From Distichodus sexfasciatus (taxonomy: Eukaryota; Chordata; Actinopteri; Characiformes; Distichodontidae), in the NCBI GenBank assembly GCA_032718565.1, contig JAVGVS010000892.1, positions 1-64,000 on the forward strand: a stretch of DNA of 64,000 nucleotides. The letters run 5' to 3'. Below are positions 22,791 to 33,900 of the stretch, piece after piece. The notes beneath the pieces were generated by a model, which was not told the origin of the DNA, did not search any database, and saw only the letters and a list, made by a program, of their open reading frames with translations. The first letter of the stretch is position 1, and the number at the start of each line of letters is the position of its first letter. Position numbers and translations under genes: made by a program.

Positions 22791-23317
22791 AAGCGGGTCT
22801 AGTCAGGTGTCACGGGGTGAGACCCGCCCCCACTAGCGAAATGCGATTGGCCCGCCTGGTGATCCCTTAACGCTATTGGTGGAGAAGACTGTCAATCCAA
22901 CATTACCCAATTATCATTTGATCAGAGCGCTGTCATTTACTCCCTGACAAGCTGGCAACGCTTGCTATTGCATCAAAGCGCTGTTAGCACTTTTTTTTAG
23001 CAAGTTCACGACGCCTTGCTATTGGACCACACTGCTGTCAATCACTCCCTAGCAACCTGACAACGCCGTTATGCTGGATCTGAGCGGCATTGCTGTCTGC
23101 ATGCTTTGAAGAGCGGACTTTTTCAAAATACGGAGACGTGACTACAAGTACAAACCAGATTCAAGTGAATTTAAATGAGTGATTATTTTGCACTGTCAAT
23201 ACACCCAGGCGCGGATTAAAGCACAGGCTAGATATGGCTGCAGCCTAGGGGCCCCCACGTGTGCCTGGCTGCAAGACCCTGCTCTAAATAAGAGCGTTTG
23301 CCAAATACGGTAAACAT

Positions 23318-23462
23318 AAATGAATTTGACCCATCCGTGAAGGAGCAGTAGGCAGCTTTCTGGTAGTGCTTGGGAATGATAGCTTGGGAATGAGTACCTT
23401 AGTGGTACCTTTACCAGTCCAGAACTTGAACCGGCAACCTTCCGATCACAGGGCCAACTCTG
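23318..23462 (-). mobile_element. tRNA-derived SINE fragment, reverse
   Basis: TTTGACCCATCCGTGAAGGA, then ACCTTAGTGGTACCTTTACC and GAACTTGAACCGGCAACCTT. Confidence 0.72.
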
Positions 23463-23640
23463 TAGTCAAAGTCAAAGTCAACTTTATTGTCATCTCTGCT
23501 ATATACTGTACAGATACATAGAGAGACGAGACGACGTGGCTCCAGGTTATTTCCAGTGCAAACAAACAAAGAACAGTAGAACAGAGAATAAATAGGCAGT
23601 GGCACGACTAGGCACATGGGATAAACAATAAATAAGTAAA
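23463..23640. mobile_element. LINE 3'-end fragment
   Basis: AAAGTCAACTTTATTGTCAT...ACATAGAGAGACGAGACGAC...GTGGCTCCAGG is the tail found at the 3' ends of many fish LINEs. A second diverged copy is at 24965-25105. Confidence 0.6.
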
Positions 23641-23930
23641 AATACTAAAATATACATTAAACAATATACATTTTTTTTTTTTATATATATATATAATTAG
23701 AGGCTAGAGACAGACATAGAGGTAAACATGTTTGTCAAGTCAGGATGCAGTATTCCATTAACCATAACCATTATGCTACCAGCTATGTACAAACCACGCT
23801 TCATAAAACCATCTACGTCTTTTACATAGTTTCATGTATTTCTTGCTTTACAGTATTGTTCATTTATGCATTAAGGAAAGTTAAAGTTAAAAAGGAAAGA
23901 ATAATTAACTGAATATACAGGGACGACTCC

Positions 23931-24126
23931 AGAGAATTTCTACTGCTGGTGCTACCTTGGCCTTTTATTTACGGTGCTGTGAAATTTACGTTTCCTGGTG
24001 ATAGTATCCACGCAATAAAAATGGAAAAAAAAAAAAAAAAAAACTAAAAATAATCATTAAAAAAATATCTTTGGGGTGCTATGGCTATTCCAGGGGGAGC
24101 CATAGCCCCCCCTGGCGCCGCCCCTG
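23931..24126. mobile_element. hAT-like miniature element with CAGGGRCGRC ends
   Basis: CAGGGACGACTCCAGAG at the left faces GGCGCCGCCCCTG at the right. Flanks TGAATATA and GTTATATA match at only 5 of 8 positions, so the target duplication is uncertain. Confidence 0.55.
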
Positions 24127-24352
24127 GTTATATACCTAAGAGAGATTTCTTTTTCACTTTGCCTGAAAATATTAGTGTCTTAAAATTCTTTTGCTTGTAA
24201 AACAACTTGTTTTGTGAGTGGGCGAGATCAACCAAGAAAGGTTTATGATTGATCAGTCGATGTGACGTGGACATACTGCCCGCACATGCGCAGATCATTC
24301 CCTTTCCGAGCGCCGGGTGCAGAGCAGGCTGGGTTTCAGGCTGATCTGCAAG

Positions 24353-24474
24353 GAATATTGACGACAAAGTAGTACAGAAAGTAGTTAAGGCTTGTCAAAA
24401 ATGTCGCTAGGCGCATTTTGGGGGAAAAAAAAGTCGTTAAGGGGGTCTGCAAAGTCGCTAAGTTGGCAACACTG
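24353..24474 (-). mobile_element. Transposon end, CAGTGTTGCCAACTTAGCGA type
   Basis: Its terminus at 24474 abuts the arrestin exon. Internal repeats of GTCGCTAAGT and GTCGTTAAGG are characteristic of this fish repeat. Confidence 0.5.
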
Positions 24475-24644
24475 ATGATAGTGATGGTTGCGTATCCTTT
24501 ACATTTAATATACACCGAGTCGATCTTCACTTCTTTGGCCGCTTCGAGAAAAACTCGTCCCTGAAGCACGTCTCCACTGGAGAAAGTGTTTCTCTCTTTG
24601 ACGGGGTCGTAACTGAGAGAGAGCTCTTTGATCGTTAAAGACAT
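24475..24644 (-). pseudogene. Isolated first exon of an arrestin-domain-containing (ARRDC-like) gene
   Basis: ATG at 24644-24642 begins SLTIKELSLSYDPVKERNTF, then SSGDVLQGRVFLEAAKEVKI and DSVYIKCKG, the first beta strands of the arrestin N-domain in fish ARRDC proteins (alpha-arrestins, adaptors for ubiquitin ligases in endocytosis). Instead of the expected continuation (a WTE-type segment), the frame runs into CAGTGTTGCCAACTTAGCGA on the minus strand, the end of a known fish transposon type. No further arrestin exon was found downstream, so this is a broken or orphaned exon; the rest may lie much further away. Confidence 0.6.
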
Positions 24645-24964
24645 GTTTGTTGGTGGTGGAGGTATTTACAGTAGTGTATAATAACAGTGAACTTCAGGAG
24701 GAGGATCTGCCAAGGCGGCATTCCGCGCTGCCACTAATGCAGCTGTAAATATCTAGAAATTCCTGCCCAAATTGGACTTTCCCCAGGTTTTACACACAAA
24801 CACTCAGTCGTACGCTGTAGAAAACAATATGGTTTGTAAATATCTAAGTGGAGTGTAAAAATCTGGGTGAAACGCCAAACCACAATTTCTCTGTAAATAT
24901 TATTTAACCAATTAGTCATGTTAACATACTTCCTTCATTTACTTCAACTTAAAATACTACCATC

Positions 24965-25105
24965 AAGTCAAAGACAAAGTAAACTTTGTGTTATCTACTA
25001 TATACATGTACATAGAGAGACAAGGTGACGTGCCACCAGTTTCTACAGCACAAAGAACAATAAGGCACAATATATGAATACAAAAAAGGCACAAATAAGC
25101 AAAAA
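24965..25105. mobile_element. LINE 3'-end fragment
   Basis: AGTCAAAGACAAAGTAAACT...ACATAGAGAGACAAGGTGAC, a diverged copy of the fragment at 23463. Confidence 0.55.
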
Positions 25106-25267
25106 TACAAACATAGACTATAAAATATTTTTTAAAAAAATCTAAATTAGAGATAGAAAAAAGGGGATTGTGAAATATAGTAACGTGCGGAATTCCAACA
25201 ACAACTTTAGTCCAGGGATTATCTTTTTGCATTGAATGTGAACATGATCTGCAGCAGTTATAGGCAG

Positions 25268-25295
25268 AAGAAGAAGAAGAAGAAGAAGAAGAACA
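25268..25295. repeat. (GAA)n microsatellite
   Basis: AGAAGAAGA repeats. Confidence 0.9.
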
Positions 25296-25299
25296 GTAT

Positions 25300-26150
25300 A
25301 ATGTCTAAGTTATGACGGGTGTTCAGTAAAGTGCAGATAAATGGAGAAAACTACACCAGTAATATGTATAATAATGTTCAGTAACACATGTAAACAACAG
25401 TCAAGTGAGGGAAAATAACAATCAGTAGTATTTGCAAATAATGTTATGTGCAACGTAAAATACTGATGTATGCAATTTCAGTTAATTTTTAATTATGGAT
25501 ATGTTTAAGAGTGAATGTGTTAATGCACAGGAACTTTATGTATCGAAATTTGCCAAACTGAAATGTAAATTGTTGTTCTTCCCAGTAATATACATATAAT
25601 ATCTTACATAACTTAAATTTAATATTCACATTGAATGTTAAGTTCAAAGTACAAACTGGGATTTCTTAAAGAAATTGATACACATCTAAAGCTCGACTCA
25701 AAATAGTGAGTTATAATAATGAGAAATATTACTATATCCCTATTGAGTTTACTTGAAACTTTCTCCAGAAGGGCCCCAGCTTCGGCTTCCATCTTTAGAA
25801 GAATTCACCTGTTTTGGAGAAGTAGGACTCAGACAAAATCCTTTGTAGCTTTTATAAAAAGTAATTGTGCTGTGCTCCTCTGTAACTTGTAAGGAAGCAA
25901 TATTTGAACAAGTCATTTTCTGCACAGATGCCTGTAATAATTTATATAAATACTAGTTTACTTGTCTTTTCATTGATGTGAACACAATTGGTTAATGGTG
26001 TTATTCAACCTCACAAACATCTACTCACACATGTGAGACATTTACAGAATTTATCATTTATGAATAAAACTTAATTTCTGTCATGAAATGAAAGATAATA
26101 CTTTTTAATTATTTATTCAACAATACAAACTCAACCGCCTTTACGGTTCA
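25300..26150. other. AT-rich intergenic sequence, nothing recognised
   Basis: No exon or known repeat was identified. Confidence 0.4.
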
Positions 26151-26252
26151 TTTTTAGGGTTGCTATGGTGTCGCGTGACGAGTTTATAATATCACACATT
26201 TATACTGTAAATACTGTATACAAAGTAATATATTTCCGACATTATGACATAT

Positions 26253-26545
26253 GGAAGCGCACTGCATTCACCAAAGAAAAAAACTGGACACCTTATCTCG
26301 TAATTACGAGAAAAAGATGCCGTAATTACGAGAATTGTTTTGTCAAAATTACGACATCTTTTCTCAAAATTACGAGATCTTTTCTCGTAATTACGGCATA
26401 TTTTTCTCAAAATTACGAGATAAGGTGTCCTTTTTTTCTTTGGTGAATGCAGTGCGCTTTCGTAGAAGAAGAGAAAAGATCTCGTAATTTTGAGAAAAGA
26501 TGTCATTTTGAGAAAAGATCTCGTAATTACGAGAAAAAGATCTGT
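26253..26545. repeat. Large hairpin element built from TCGTAATTACGAGA palindromes
   Basis: The left arm GAAGCGCACTGCATTCACC is answered by GGTGAATGCAGTGCGCTTTC at about 26442-26461. Between them CTCGTAATTACGAGA and close variants recur in both orientations, and further TCTCGTAATTACGAGA units follow to 26545. A related piece is at 27105-27185. Confidence 0.8.
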
Positions 26546-27104
26546 GTATTGCTGGGTATTTCACTGTCCTTATAACCTAGATGCATAGACAGATCAGTGT
26601 AGCCAATCAATACTTTAAATAATAAACAATAATAAAAGAAAACAAAAAGCATCCAGCGTCACGAATTTCTGTATATAGACCAGTGTAATAGTTTGGATTA
26701 TGAGCAGTGTAAATCTATTCATACGAGTCATTATTTATGTGTTGATTCATAGCAATCGTGTTATAGAAGCGGCGAGACCAAGACGATGAGCATTTCATGA
26801 CATAGCTGTTTATTAACGTATTTCTTTTTTTTTCCATTTATTGTAAATCAGGTATAATACGCAAGGACATATATAAACAGGAAAGAAGTAGGATCGTGGT
26901 ACGGAATATTTAAGTAGCCTATACAAAAAGGCTTCCAAACCCGGATTGAAATTCTCGAAACACTGCCATCTAGCGTATTGATTTCAAATGAGATCGTGAA
27001 CGTGCATTTTAAGGGGAAACATAGGAAAATTGAATTGCCCGGAACACCTGCACCATTGCCCTCTGTCTGACTCTGTATTATGACGACTGATAAGAGATCC
27101 AGAT

Positions 27105-27190
27105 CTTTTCTTTACGAGATCTTTTCTCGTAATTACGAGATATGGTGTCCATTTTTTTCCTTGGTGAATGCAATGCGCTTCCGTAGGAGA
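27105..27190. repeat. Second copy of the TCGTAATTACGAGA element end
   Basis: GATCTTTTCTCGTAATTACG, then CCTTGGTGAATGCAATGCGC, one arm of the same family as 26253-26462. Confidence 0.75.
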
Positions 27191-27479
27191 GTGTGGCAGA
27201 CACTTAAAAGTAAAAGTGTTAAAGGGACAGCGTCCGAGGTCTTTTGGCCTCACAACTTAGTCGATCGAGTCCAAGGGATATAAAAAATTAGCATTTTACA
27301 ACAGAATTCAAAAGTCTTCATACACTGTTTAGACACCTTTTCCGAAAGGTTTCTTCAGTTCTAAAAATGTGCAGGGTTTGAGAACCAAATTACGCCTTCA
27401 TTTGCCTTCGTTTCAAGTACTCAAGACTATAGCGTCCAAGATGACGAAGAACACGGCCTATGCAACAAATTATAGGGCG

Positions 27480-27972
27480 CATAGTCTTCCTTGATTGGCT
27501 GCGGCGCGATTTTGGGGGCATGTGCGTGCCGTTTTTCAACGAATCGCAGAAGACCGTGTTATTCCCGCAGCCAATCACAATGCGAAGGGGGCAAAACAAG
27601 CCAGACTGCGCGGTGCACACGCAACTGGGGGACGTTCTATTGACAGCGAGCGTCCGGGAGCCCGTAAATGGAGACAAATCCGGAATTGATGTCAGCGGCG
27701 AAGATAAGACAAGGCACAGGGCGGTTGAAAATTAATGTATAGTTTTCAAGCTCATGTATGTGTCCACTTGCTTGCGAAGAAGGCCAAGCAGGGCGGGCGG
27801 CTACCTGACTGATTTAAAAGCAAGCAAGCCGGCCGGCCGGCCGGCGCTTTGCTTCCTTCCTACGCCGCTCCTGCTGTATATGTTTCTTGAGAGTGCTCTC
27901 GGCTAGCTAGCTGCATCTGTCTCCATTCTTTTAACTAGCCAGTAATTACACTGTAAAGCAATACTTGCAGAC
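27480..27972 (+). promoter_or_regulatory. gdpd1: gdpd1 promoter region and 5' UTR
   Basis: CpG-containing sequence upstream of the gdpd1 ATG with an inverted CCAAT box (GATTGGCTGC, 27483) and a direct one (GCAGCCAATCAC, about 27569), and a GGGCGGGCGG GC-box. A 17-base CCGGCCGG-type palindrome lies at 27829-27845. The start site is not determinable here. Confidence 0.6.
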
Positions 27973-30900
27973 ATGAGTGCCGCCGTGTACGTTTTGTCCA
28001 CGGTGACCGGGTACGTGCTCACTTCGGCTTTATTGCTGAAATGTCCGACTCTGCTGCACCGGAGGAAGCGACAGGCGTTTCGCAGCAGACACATTTCACA
28101 CCGCGGCGGTGAGTAAATACATGTTTGGCTTCTTTACGATTCACTATTTCTTTAACATCCGCCTGTCGAAATGATTATATTTCATTCTCATCTTATTATA
28201 TAATATAATATGTGAACGTTTTAATCTAAGACATAATGCTAGTTATGGTGGTGTATTTAGTCATGTTCGTGAACTCGCGCCTTCTCTCACCTTTTAAGTG
28301 ATTTCTGTGTTTTGTGTTTTAATTCTATTGCGTCTTTTCCCCTCTGTTTGTGTCTGTCTCTTTCTATTTCTTTCTTTCTTTCCATCACTGCCTTTTCTTT
28401 CTCTGTGTCTCTCTGTCTGTCTGTCTTTCTATTTGTTTTTCTTTCTTTTTTTTCAGTGTTTCTTTCTTTCTTTCTTTCAGTGTCTCTTTCTGCCTGTCTT
28501 TCTTTCTGTCCCTTTCTGCTTGTCTCAATCTCTTCTGTCTTTCTTTTTCTCTGTCTTTCTGTTTCTTCTTTCTAACTCTGCGTTTGTCTATTTCTTTCTG
28601 TCTGTGTCTGTCTATCTGCCTCTCTTTGTATCAGTGTCTGTCTTTCCCTCCCTCTGGGGTTGAGGCATGTTGGACCCTGTCCTTTCGGGGTTCGACTTCA
28701 GCGCTCAGCTCCTCTGTATTTATCCAAAGTCCACAATCCTTTAACCTGAGGTGTCGCAACAGGCCGACAGCTCCGCCACTGCCTTGCGTTCGACCCGGAT
28801 AAGCATTAATAACGTTCTGTCTCTTCCCTCTTCCCGTCCACAGGTGCGGGAGAGAACCTGGAGAACACCATGGCAGCCTTCCGACAGTGAGTTCCCCAGC
28901 GGGTTCAGCAATGCCATTCACCTAAAGTTAACTCTGCCCATTTGTTGTGCTGCCAGCTGCCTTGTTTGTGCCCCCCTTTTTTCCGTTCGCCCACAGCGCC
29001 GTACAACTTGGCACGGACATGCTGGAGCTGGACTGTCATTTGACCAAGGACGAGCAGGTGGTGGTACTGCACGACTCCAACCTGAAGAGGCTGACCGGCG
29101 TTAGCGCTAGCGTCTCAGATGTGGTTTACACTGTGAGTGCGACGGCCACTCGATCCGATATGGCTCGCTGACATTTGCAGTCTGTTTACAGTAGATCATG
29201 TATTTGACGAGAGTTACTTGTCGATGTGTGAATCTAGAAAGGGATATGTGTTTAACTTTAGTGTGTGTGTGTGTGTCTGATTTCTCATAGGATCTTCCGC
29301 CTTACTTGTGCAAGCTTGGGGTGACTTTCAAACGAGGTGAGTGGTCTGGCACTCAACGCCAGCTCTAATCCTTCTGAGGCCTCAGCTGAGAGAGATATAC
29401 AACAGCCTGCTTATTGTTTGGGATTTGTATGTCACCGTGAGCAAGATAAGCCGCATTGAGAGTAGGGCTGAGCGATATGGCCGCAAATCAATATCGCGAT
29501 TGAACGTTTTACCTTGATTACGAATACTTGAGATATTTTTGCAAGCGAAAGAGTGCGTATCTTTGTGATTTAACAAAAATTTAAGGAAACATACACAGAT
29601 CTAGCTGCAGACTGCACAAGGCAGAACACAAGCGGCATTATATTTTTAAGGGGGCAATACATGATCAACACACTAGGAAAATAATTAACATTTTTTAAGT
29701 ATTAACAGTATTTCAGTTATTTTTGAAATAATCAACTTCAGCAAGAATTTGTTGATTAGAGGATCAGATTTCAGAATCAGATTTATTTTCCATGTAGGTC
29801 AGGAGTTTTCCGGTCATTACTGTCTCTAGCCCAAATATAGACAGAAAACATTATAGATTCTATGAAACAGATCAATATACAATACACAATGAGCACAAAC
29901 AATAGAGACTATACAGGATACAATACCAAATGCAGTACGAAATTGGCCCGAGCCGCGTACTGCCACACTTAATAGTATTGTAGGTAAGGTGCTCTTATCA
30001 CACTTTTCCATGCGGTAGTATGTAATCTCAGGAAATAGGGTTGGGCCAGCGTTGTAGCTTAACGGCTGTTTACGCTCTAGGTAGTGCACATGGAGTGTCA
30101 CATGCGCCCTATTTGACTTGACACACCACATTAGGCGGGAAGTGACCTTTTCTTCAAATGTTGTGCACTACGCTCGAAGTGCTCTGCCCTCGCTAGACTC
30201 TGCTTTTACGCTCGCTTGACTTGGCGCTGTGTTAAAATGTCTGTTATGCTGTTATTTTGTGCCAGAATTCTGAGTGTGCAGTGGAATTTTGGCAAGCAAA
30301 ATATCTTGTCTTTACACGTTCAACTCTGCCTGCGCTCACATCATCCATACAATATACAATACGAAATATACAACACAATATACAGTCAATGCGCAGGCAA
30401 TGTAAGGTATCCAGTGAGAGTATGATGTACAAAATGAAGAGCTTATGGTACAGCAGATAATGGAACTGTTCTATTTACGAAGGTAATGGCATGAGGAAAG
30501 AATGCTCTTATGCCTGACAGTCTTAAACGGCTCTGTAGCGCCTGCCGGACGGCAGAAGATTGTGTCCAGAGTGTGAGGAGTCTTTGAAGATGCAGTCTGC
30601 CGGTTTCTTCATTCAGGACGAGCACAGCTCTTCCAGGGTGGGCTGAGAAGCACCTATGAGTTGTTCGAGGTTATAAATGTCAGTTTTGAATAAGTACTCA
30701 TTCCTAGCTTATAGCCAGATAAGCAGTATTCGGACTGCCGTTTTCCACAATGTTCATTTTGGCAGATACTTTAGATTTAAGTCTTGGTTTTTAGATGAAA
30801 ACGCTTTTTGGATTTAGTCATGTTTTTGTACTTTGATGAAGAGTTACTATCTTGGGGACTCTTTATAGCCATTATGTTTGGGCAACTTAAATAGTATTTC

Positions 30901-33900
30901 GTTGACGATTTTAGACGAAAGGCTGTAAATATAAGCTGGTGAACTGAAGTTAGGTAACATAACACATTAAGCCAGTCTTAACCTGAGTGGAAAATAACAT
31001 TGACTAGCACAAATGTAACCCTAGCCTAGCAGGACTTATCTTTTCATTGTGTAGTTAGCTAATTTACCACAGCGTAAACAGCAGGTCGGTGCACCTTCAA
31101 GTGCTTCTTGAGGTTGGTTGTACTTTTCCCACTTCATTTGAATTTAAGGGCGTCTTTATGTCTTCCTTTAATACAGTGAATTTTGGGTGTCTAGTGTGTC
31201 CATAAATGTTAATGTCTTTTTTGCCCAAGCAACCCTGTTTGCACTGAAGCCATGTTGCCTTTCGCTGTCCATATTTATCACCCGGTTGTGGGTTTTGGGC
31301 ATCAGCATCTGTATGGCTTGGAGTCTTTCTGCACATGTCCCTGAACCAATCCAGCCAAGGACAGGGCTGCACTGCTTAAATATTTTTACCAGCATTTTGA
31401 ATGGGTTAGGGTTAGGGTTAGGGTCCTGACTCATTAATGAAAAGAACGTCAACGTCTCATCTCAGTCGTCGGGGGAAAATGTCAAGGAACATACTTCATA
31501 CTTGTGAACGGAATTAACACTGCTTCCACGTTGGTTACTGCACCAACGATAACGGGCATCATGCATATTAAAACGGGAAGCATCTTTCTCCTCGTGCCCC
31601 TGCAGAGTGTTTCGTCGAAGGCGGCAATGACAAAACCATCCCCCTCCTGAGAGACGTCTTCGAGGCCTTCCCTAACACCCCCATCAACATCGACATCAAG
31701 GTCGACAACGACACGCTCATCAGGAAGGTCGGTGCCCCGGTGACTGTCCCTAAACTACAGCAAGGCGACGCTTTGAGGCGAAAGATGTATTTCATTGTCG
31801 TTTTTTTAATCATTGACCGATGACGGGAGAAGCTCAACTTGACCTTGTACCTCTTTACACACCCCCTTAAGGTGTCGGAGTTGGTAATAAAATACGACAG
31901 AGAGCATCTGACCGTATGGGGAAACTCCAGCAACCAGATAGTTCAGAAGTGTTACAGAGAGGTAAGAACCACAATTAGGTGATGCACATACACTTACTTT
32001 CACTCTATATTCATGCCATACGGTGCTGTTCTTTTCCCTTTAGAGGAAGGATGGAGCAGTCTGGTATCAAAACATTAAAAGGGTAAAGAATATTGGGACC
32101 ACAATGAAATTTGACCCATCCGTGTAGGAGCGGTACCAGATAAGCAGTGCTTGGCGACGATTACTTGTTCATGACTACCTCAGTGGCACCCTTACTGGTC
32201 CGGGATTCGAACTGAAGACCTTCCGATTACAGGGCCCACTTCCTAACCATTACACTACCAATTTCCTCCATAGATAAATGTCAGAATACAAAAACTATTC
32301 GCCCCAGTAGCATCCATGTCTATATTTTGGACGCAGTTTTCACCAAGATGCTGACCTTTGCTAGTATTTTCTTATTTGAAATGTGATCTTAGCTACAAAT
32401 ATTGAGCTGTTTGTGCAAAACATTATTGGATTTTTTTTTTTCAGTTGGAGCAGTTGGTAGTGTAGCAGTTAGCGAGTTGGCCCTGTGATCTGAAGGTTGC
32501 CGGTTCAAGTCATGGACCGGTAAAGGTACCCCTGAGGTGCTAATGAGCAGGGTTCCGTTACCAAGTACTGTTCCGCAGGCGCTGCCAAAAAGCTGCCCAC
32601 CATCTGCTCCTTTACAGATGGGTTAAATGCACTGGTCATACTGACGATCACTTTAATAATTTTATACTATTTAAACGTCTTAACTTTCTTGGGAACTCAT
32701 TTTTAAAAATGTAAGAAAATATTGATGAATGAGGAACACTGGCCGTTTGAACCTCTGATATGGGGGAGATGTACTTACCAATTTTACAAACTATTCTCAG
32801 ATCCTGGTGTTGTTCTCTCTTTCTCTCGGTTTGACCGGGTAGAATTCGCAGATCCCGGTGCTGTTCAGCTTGTCCAGGGTGCTGCTGCTGGTTGGACTAT
32901 TCTACACCGGCCTCCTGCCCTTCGTGCCCCTTAAGGAGCAGTTCTTGGAGATCCCAATGCCGTCCATCACTACCAAGTAAGAAACATTAGCTCAGGTCTG
33001 CTTAATGTGGCTTCTCTCTGTAGTTCCAGACTTTTTTATCACCATGGAGACAGTATGGACTTTTGGACGTTTATTGGCGATCTGCACTGCCTCATTTGGA
33101 CAGTCCACTTTGTAGGTTAATAACATTTCTAAAGCAGCGTCTGTTGTTAAGATGATGAAGTTTGTAACTATATGACATTGTTACAAAACAGTGTCTCTAA
33201 CGGTTACAGCTGACGGTCTCTAAAGTCCAAAAGTGAAACGGTTTGCATTTGATCATGATTATGGCATGATTATGTCCCTCGTGTAGACTCCGTGACCCCA
33301 GGCGAATGACACGGAGCCAACGCTTCATCACTTGGCTGGCCGACACGTAAGTCGAAGTCCACACGGGACCAAAATATTTACCTTTCAGCCCTGTCTCTGT
33401 AGGTTATTGACCCGAAGGTGACATCACCTGGTCTGCCTCTCTTTCTGCTTGGCTTATTGTCTGTTTTTCCAACAGCCTCCTCATGAGAAAGGCTCTATTT
33501 GACCATCTAGCAGCCAGAGGAATACAGGTAAGCATTCACACGAATAAGAAACCGAAGAATCTACTTCATATTGAGTGATAAAAGTAGTAGTTTTTCATTT
33601 TATCATGTGAATCAAGCAAAAATGTTGTCACTCTTGTTCCGTTTGGCAAAACAAAAGTCAACTGGCCTCATTCACCAACCGTTGTTAAGAAGACATTTGC
33701 TCTAAAAACCACATACCTGTTTTCATGACGATTCTGAAATACACCAATGTTTTTCTATTTGAAATTTGTTCTAAAATAAGAACAGGATCTTTAAACGAGC
33801 ACTTTCAAGCCAATTTTGTTGCATGCCTGTACAAAACATCAGTTTAAATTCAAATTCAAATTCAAATTTATTTATATAGCACTAACAACAGTCATTGTCA

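Noticed and set aside
25740..25930. Possible short exon with TATA box on the minus strand (TTTTTATAAAAGC, then ATGGAAGCCGAAGCTG)
   Set aside because: A frame of only about 15 residues with no second exon or homology; too weak to annotate.
26165..26506. Frames rich in KITRSFL repeats on both strands
   Set aside because: They are translations of the TCGTAATTACGAGA palindromic repeat.
28298..28802. Three overlapping frames of 87-150 residues rich in Phe, Ser and Leu
   Set aside because: They come from the pyrimidine-only low-complexity tract in gdpd1 intron 1.
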